Source: Haplomitrium mnioides
Lineage: Eukaryota > Marchantiophyta > Haplomitriopsida > Calobryales
NCBI GenBank assembly: GCA_049999725.1
Contig: JBNGIS010038894.1
Location: forward strand, 1-47,734
Direction: 5' to 3'
DNA length: 47,734 nucleotides
Part shown: piece by piece, positions 43,680 to 47,734 of the stretch
How positions within the stretch are numbered: the stretch's first letter is position 1
How the letters are laid out: every line of letters begins with the position of its first letter
Program-made: the position numbers and the translations under genes
The notes under the pieces: model-generated
Seen by the model: the letters and a program-made list of their open reading frames with translations, nothing else
Database searches by the model: none
Told to the model about the DNA's origin: nothing

Positions 43680-46600
43680 ACACATCATATACCTATGGAC
43701 AGACCTAGTTTAAGGCACCTGTCCTTAAACATAATACAATTGACTCCTAGGGGCGGGGTATAAGGCCACATCATATACCTATGGACAGAGCTAGTTTAAG
43801 GTAGCTGTCCATAAACATAATACAATTGGCTCTTAGAAGCGGTCTATAAGGCCACATCATATACCTATGGAAAGACCTAGTTTAAGGCAACTATCTTTAA
43901 ACATAATACAATTGGCTCCTAGGGGCGGGGTTTAAGGCCCCATCATATACCTATGGACAGACCCAGTTTAAGCCAGCTGTCCTTAAACATAATACAATTG
44001 GCTCCTTTTGGCAGGGTATAAGACAGATCTATTTAGAGAAGCTATCCTTAAACATAATATAATTGGATCCTAGGGGCGGGGTATAAGAAAGATCTAGTTT
44101 AGAGGAGCTGTCCTTAAAAAAAGTACAATTGGCTCCTAGAGGCGGGGTTGAAGGCCACATCATATACCTATGGACAGACCTACTTTAAGGCAGTTGTCCT
44201 TAAACATAATACAATTGGCTCCTAGGGGCGGGGTATAAGCCCACATCATATACCTATGGACAGACCTACTTTAAGGCAGCTGTCCTTGAACATAATACAA
44301 TTGGATCCTAGGGGCAAGGTATAAGGCCACATTTTATACCTATGGATAGACCTAGTTTAAGGCAACTGTCCTTGAACATAATACAATTGGATCCTAGGGG
44401 CGGGGTATAAGGCCACATTTTATACCTATGGATAGACCTAATTTAAGGGAGCTGTCCTTAAACATAATACAATTGGCCCCTAAGGGCGGGGTATAAGGCC
44501 ACATCATATACCTCTAGATAGACCTAGTTTAAAGAAGCTGTCCTTAAACATAATACAATTGGCTCCTAAGGGCGGGGTATAATGCCACATGATATACCTA
44601 TGTACAGACCTACTTTAAGGCAGTTGTCCTTAAACATAAGACAATTGGCTCCTAGGGCCGGGGTATAAGGACACAACATATACCTATGGACGGACCTAGT
44701 TTAAGGCATCTGTCCTTAAACATAATACAATTGGCTCCTAGGGCCGGGGCATAAGGCCACATCATATACCTATGGACAGACCTAGTGAAAGGCAACTGTC
44801 CATAAACATAATACAATTGGCTCCTCGAGGCGGGCTATAAGGCCACATCATATACATATCGAAAGACCTAGTTTAAGGCAGTTGTCCTTAAACATAATAC
44901 AATTGGCTCCTTTAGGCGAGGTATAAGACAGATCTAGTTTAGAGCAGCTATCTTTAAACATAATATAACTGGATCCTAGGGGCGCGGTATAAGAAAGATC
45001 TAGTTTAAAGCAGCTGTCCTTAAACATAATACAATTGGCTCCTAGAGACGGGGTTTAAGCCACATCATATACTTATGGACAGACCTAATTTAAGGCAGTT
45101 GTCCTTGAACATAACACAATTGGATCCTATGGGCGGGGTATAAGGCCACATTATATACCTATGGATAGACCTAGTTTCAAGCAACTGTCCTTAAACATAA
45201 TACAATTGGCTTCTATGGGCAGGGTATAAGGCCACATCATATACCTATAGACAGACCTAGTTTAAGGCAGCTGTCCTTAAACATAATACAATTGGCTCCT
45301 AAGGGCAGGGTAAAACGCCACATCATATACCTATGCACAGACCTACTTTAAGGTAGCTGTCCTTAAACATAATACAATTGGCTCCTAGCGTCGGGGCATA
45401 ATGACACATCATATACCTATAGACAGACCTAGTTTAAGGCATGTGTCCTTAAACATAATACAATTGGCTCCTATGGGTGGGGTATAAGGCCACATCATAT
45501 ACCTATGGGTAGACATAGTTTAAGGAAACTGTCCTTAAACATAATACAATTGGCTCCTAGGGGCGGGGTATCAATCCACATCATATACCTATGGACAGAC
45601 CTAGTTCAAGGCAGTTGTCCATAAACATAATACAATTTTCTCCTAGGGGTGGGGTATAAAGCCACATCATATACCTATGGACAGACCTAGTTTAAGGCAG
45701 CTGTCCTTAAACATAAAACAGTTGGCTCCTTGGGGCGGTGTATAAGGCCACATCATATACCTATGGACAGACCTAGTTTAAGGCAGCTGTCGTTAAACGT
45801 AATGCAATTGGCTCCTAGGGGCGGGGTATAAGGCCACATTATATACCTATAGACAAACCTACCTTAAGGCCACTGTCCTTAAACATAATACAATTGGCTC
45901 CTAGGGGCTGGGTATAAGGCCACATCATATACCTATGGACAGACCTAGTTTAAGGCAGGTGTCCTTAAACATAATACAATTGGCTCTTTTAGGCGAGGAA
46001 TAAGACGGATCTATTTTAGAGCATCTATACTTAAACATAATATAATTGGATCCTAGGGGCGGGGTATAAGAAAGATCTAGTTTAGAGGAGCTGTTTTTAA
46101 ACATAGTACAATTGGCTCCTAGAGGCGGGGTTGAAAGCCACATCATATACCTATGGACATACCTACTTTAAGGCAGGTGTCCTTAAACATAATACAATTG
46201 GCTCCTAGGGGAGGTGTGTAAGGCCACATCATATACCTATGGACAGACCTAGTTTAAGGGAGTTGTCCTTAAACGTAATACAATTGGCTCCAAGGGGCAC
46301 GGTATAAGACCACATCATATACCTATGGACAGACCTACTTTAAGGTCGCTGTCCTTAAACATAATACAATTGGCTCCTAGGGGCGGGGTATAAGGCCACA
46401 TCATACACCTATGGACAGACCTAGTTTAAGGAAGGTATCCTTAAACATAATAAAATTCGCTCCTATGAGCGGGGTATAAGGCCACATCATATACCTATGC
46501 ACAGACTTAGTTTAAGGCAGCTTTCCTAAAACATAATACAATTGGCTCCTAGAGGCGGGGTTTAAGGCAGATCTTGTTTAAAGCAGTTGTCCTTAAACAT

Positions 46601-47734
46601 AATATAATTGGCTTCTAGGGGGGTATAAGATAGATCTAGTTTAGAGCAGCTGTCCTTAAACATAATACAATTGGCTCCTAGAGGCGAGGTATAAGACCAC
46701 ATCATATACCTATGGACAGACCTAGGTTAAGGCAGATGTCTTTAAACATAATACAATTGGCTCCTAGGGGCGAGGTATCAGGCCACATCATATACCTATA
46801 GACAGACCTAGTTTAAGGCAAATGTCTTTAAACATAATACAATTGGCTCCTAGAGGCGGGGTATAAGGCCACATCATATACCTATGGACAGACCTAGTTT
46901 AAGGCAACTGTCCATAAACATAATACAATTGGCTCCAAGAGGCTGGCTATAAGGCCACATTATATACCTATGGAAAGACCTAGTTCAAGGCAGCTGTCTT
47001 TAAAAAAAATACAATTGGCTCCTAGGCCCGGGGTATAAGGCCACATCATATACCTATGGAAAGACCTAGTTTAAGGCAGCTATCCTTAAACATAATACAA
47101 TTGGCTCCAAGAGGCGGGGTTTAAGGCCACATCATATACCTATGGACAGACCTAGTTTAAGGTAGCTGTCCTTAAACATAATACAATTGGCTCCTTTAGG
47201 CGGGGTTTAAGACAAATCTATTTTAGAGCAGCTGTCCTTAAACATAATATAATTGGATCCTAGGGGCAGGGTGTAAGAACGATCTAGTTTAGAGCAGCTG
47301 TCCTTAAACATAATACAGATGGCTCCTACAGGGGGGGTTTAAGCCACATCATATAACTATCGACAGACCTAGTTTAAGCCAGCTGTCCTTGAACATAATA
47401 CAATTGGATCCTAGGGGCCGGGTATGAGGCCACATTACATACCTATAGATAGACCTAGTTTAATGGAGCTGTCCTTAAAAATAATAGAATTGGCCCCTAA
47501 GGGCAGGGTATAAGGCCATATCATATACCTATGGACAGACCTAGTTTAAGGCAGCTCTCCTTAAACATAATACAATTGGCTCCTAAGGGCGGGGTATCAG
47601 GCCACATCATATACCTATGGATAGACCTACTTTAAGGCAGCTGTCTTTAACCATAATACAATTGGCTCCTAGAGACGGGGTATAAGGCCACATCATATAC
47701 CTATAGACAGACCTTGATTAAGGCATCTGTCCTT
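43680..47734 (+). repeat. 86-base satellite array, runs off the right edge
   Basis: The common unit of 86 bases reads ccacatcatatacctatgga, cagacctagtttaaggcagc, tgtccttaaacataatacaa, ttggctcctaggggcggggt, ataagg. There are nearly 50 units, with unit-to-unit differences spread along them. Shortened units of about 66 bases lack catcatatacctatgg and read ataaga-agatctagttta. They occur as pairs near 44020, 44928, 46000, 46562 and 47207. The array starts after the motif ggggtacaaggacacatc and continues past the window end. No gene is present; frames such as 45925-46146 are translations of the repeat. Confidence 0.97.

Noticed and set aside
45925-46146. 73-codon frame in the satellite
   Set aside because: It is a translation of the 86-base repeat, with no sign of coding constraint.
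43680-47734. CRISPR array or rDNA spacer
   Set aside because: Units are contiguous near-identical repeats without unique spacers, no cas genes are present, the host is a plant, and no rRNA sequence adjoins.

Overview
This window looks like intergenic DNA from a large, repeat-rich plant nuclear genome. The base composition is AT-rich, there are four 100-base scaffold gaps (617-716, 23357-23456, 23808-23907, 25190-25289), and plant-type LTR retrotransposon debris and long minisatellites are common. I see no intact host gene, rRNA or tRNA gene, or CRISPR array. A gymnosperm or another large-genome plant would fit, but the sequence alone does not settle the species. Every coding region I can support is mobile-element coding sequence with stops and frameshifts.

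The main content is several copies of one large DNA-transposon-like element that I do not recognise as a named family. It carries two divergently oriented, intron-containing genes. Gene 1 encodes a protein with the layout I associate with the DUF7869 family (IDxMDQ, then LQLDN, then GHT-x-x-x-ID motifs; family name from memory). Gene 2 has no function I can recognise. Copy A (5378-16856) is the most complete: gene 1 on the minus strand (13328 to 6925), a compact divergent promoter, gene 2 on the plus strand (13902 to 15889), and matching inverted ends beginning GCTACTTTGAAC. Copy B (about 17386-30540) is head-to-head with A, has the same two genes, and is broken by insertions and a small inversion. 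Copy C (40571-43065) is a gene-2-side fragment. Copy D (1-1195) is an inverted gene-1-side end running off the left edge, and 1210-1613 is a further gene-2-side end. Introns, leaders and tails of these elements are full of variants of a perfect 16-base palindrome, CCTATGCGCGCATAGG.

Other elements sit in or between these copies. A deleted Ty3/gypsy element (8544-10728), with LTRs, a Met-tRNA primer site and an exact CAATG target duplication, splits gene 1 of copy A at a codon I can identify. A tandem LTR pair (18748-19584) splits gene 2 of copy B. A 4.3 kb insertion with a 68-base minisatellite (about 23986-28327) splits gene 1 of copy B. A longer Ty3/gypsy pol remnant lies at 34618-39990 on the minus strand, and a short integrase fragment at 2581-2804 on the plus strand.

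The right end (43680-47734, running off the window) is an 86-base satellite of nearly 50 units. It has regularly placed pairs of shortened units and shares a core word with the 68-base minisatellite at 24351-24748. The stretches 1614-2580, 2805-3362, 4201-5377, 30541-34104 and 43113-43498 hold nothing I could identify.
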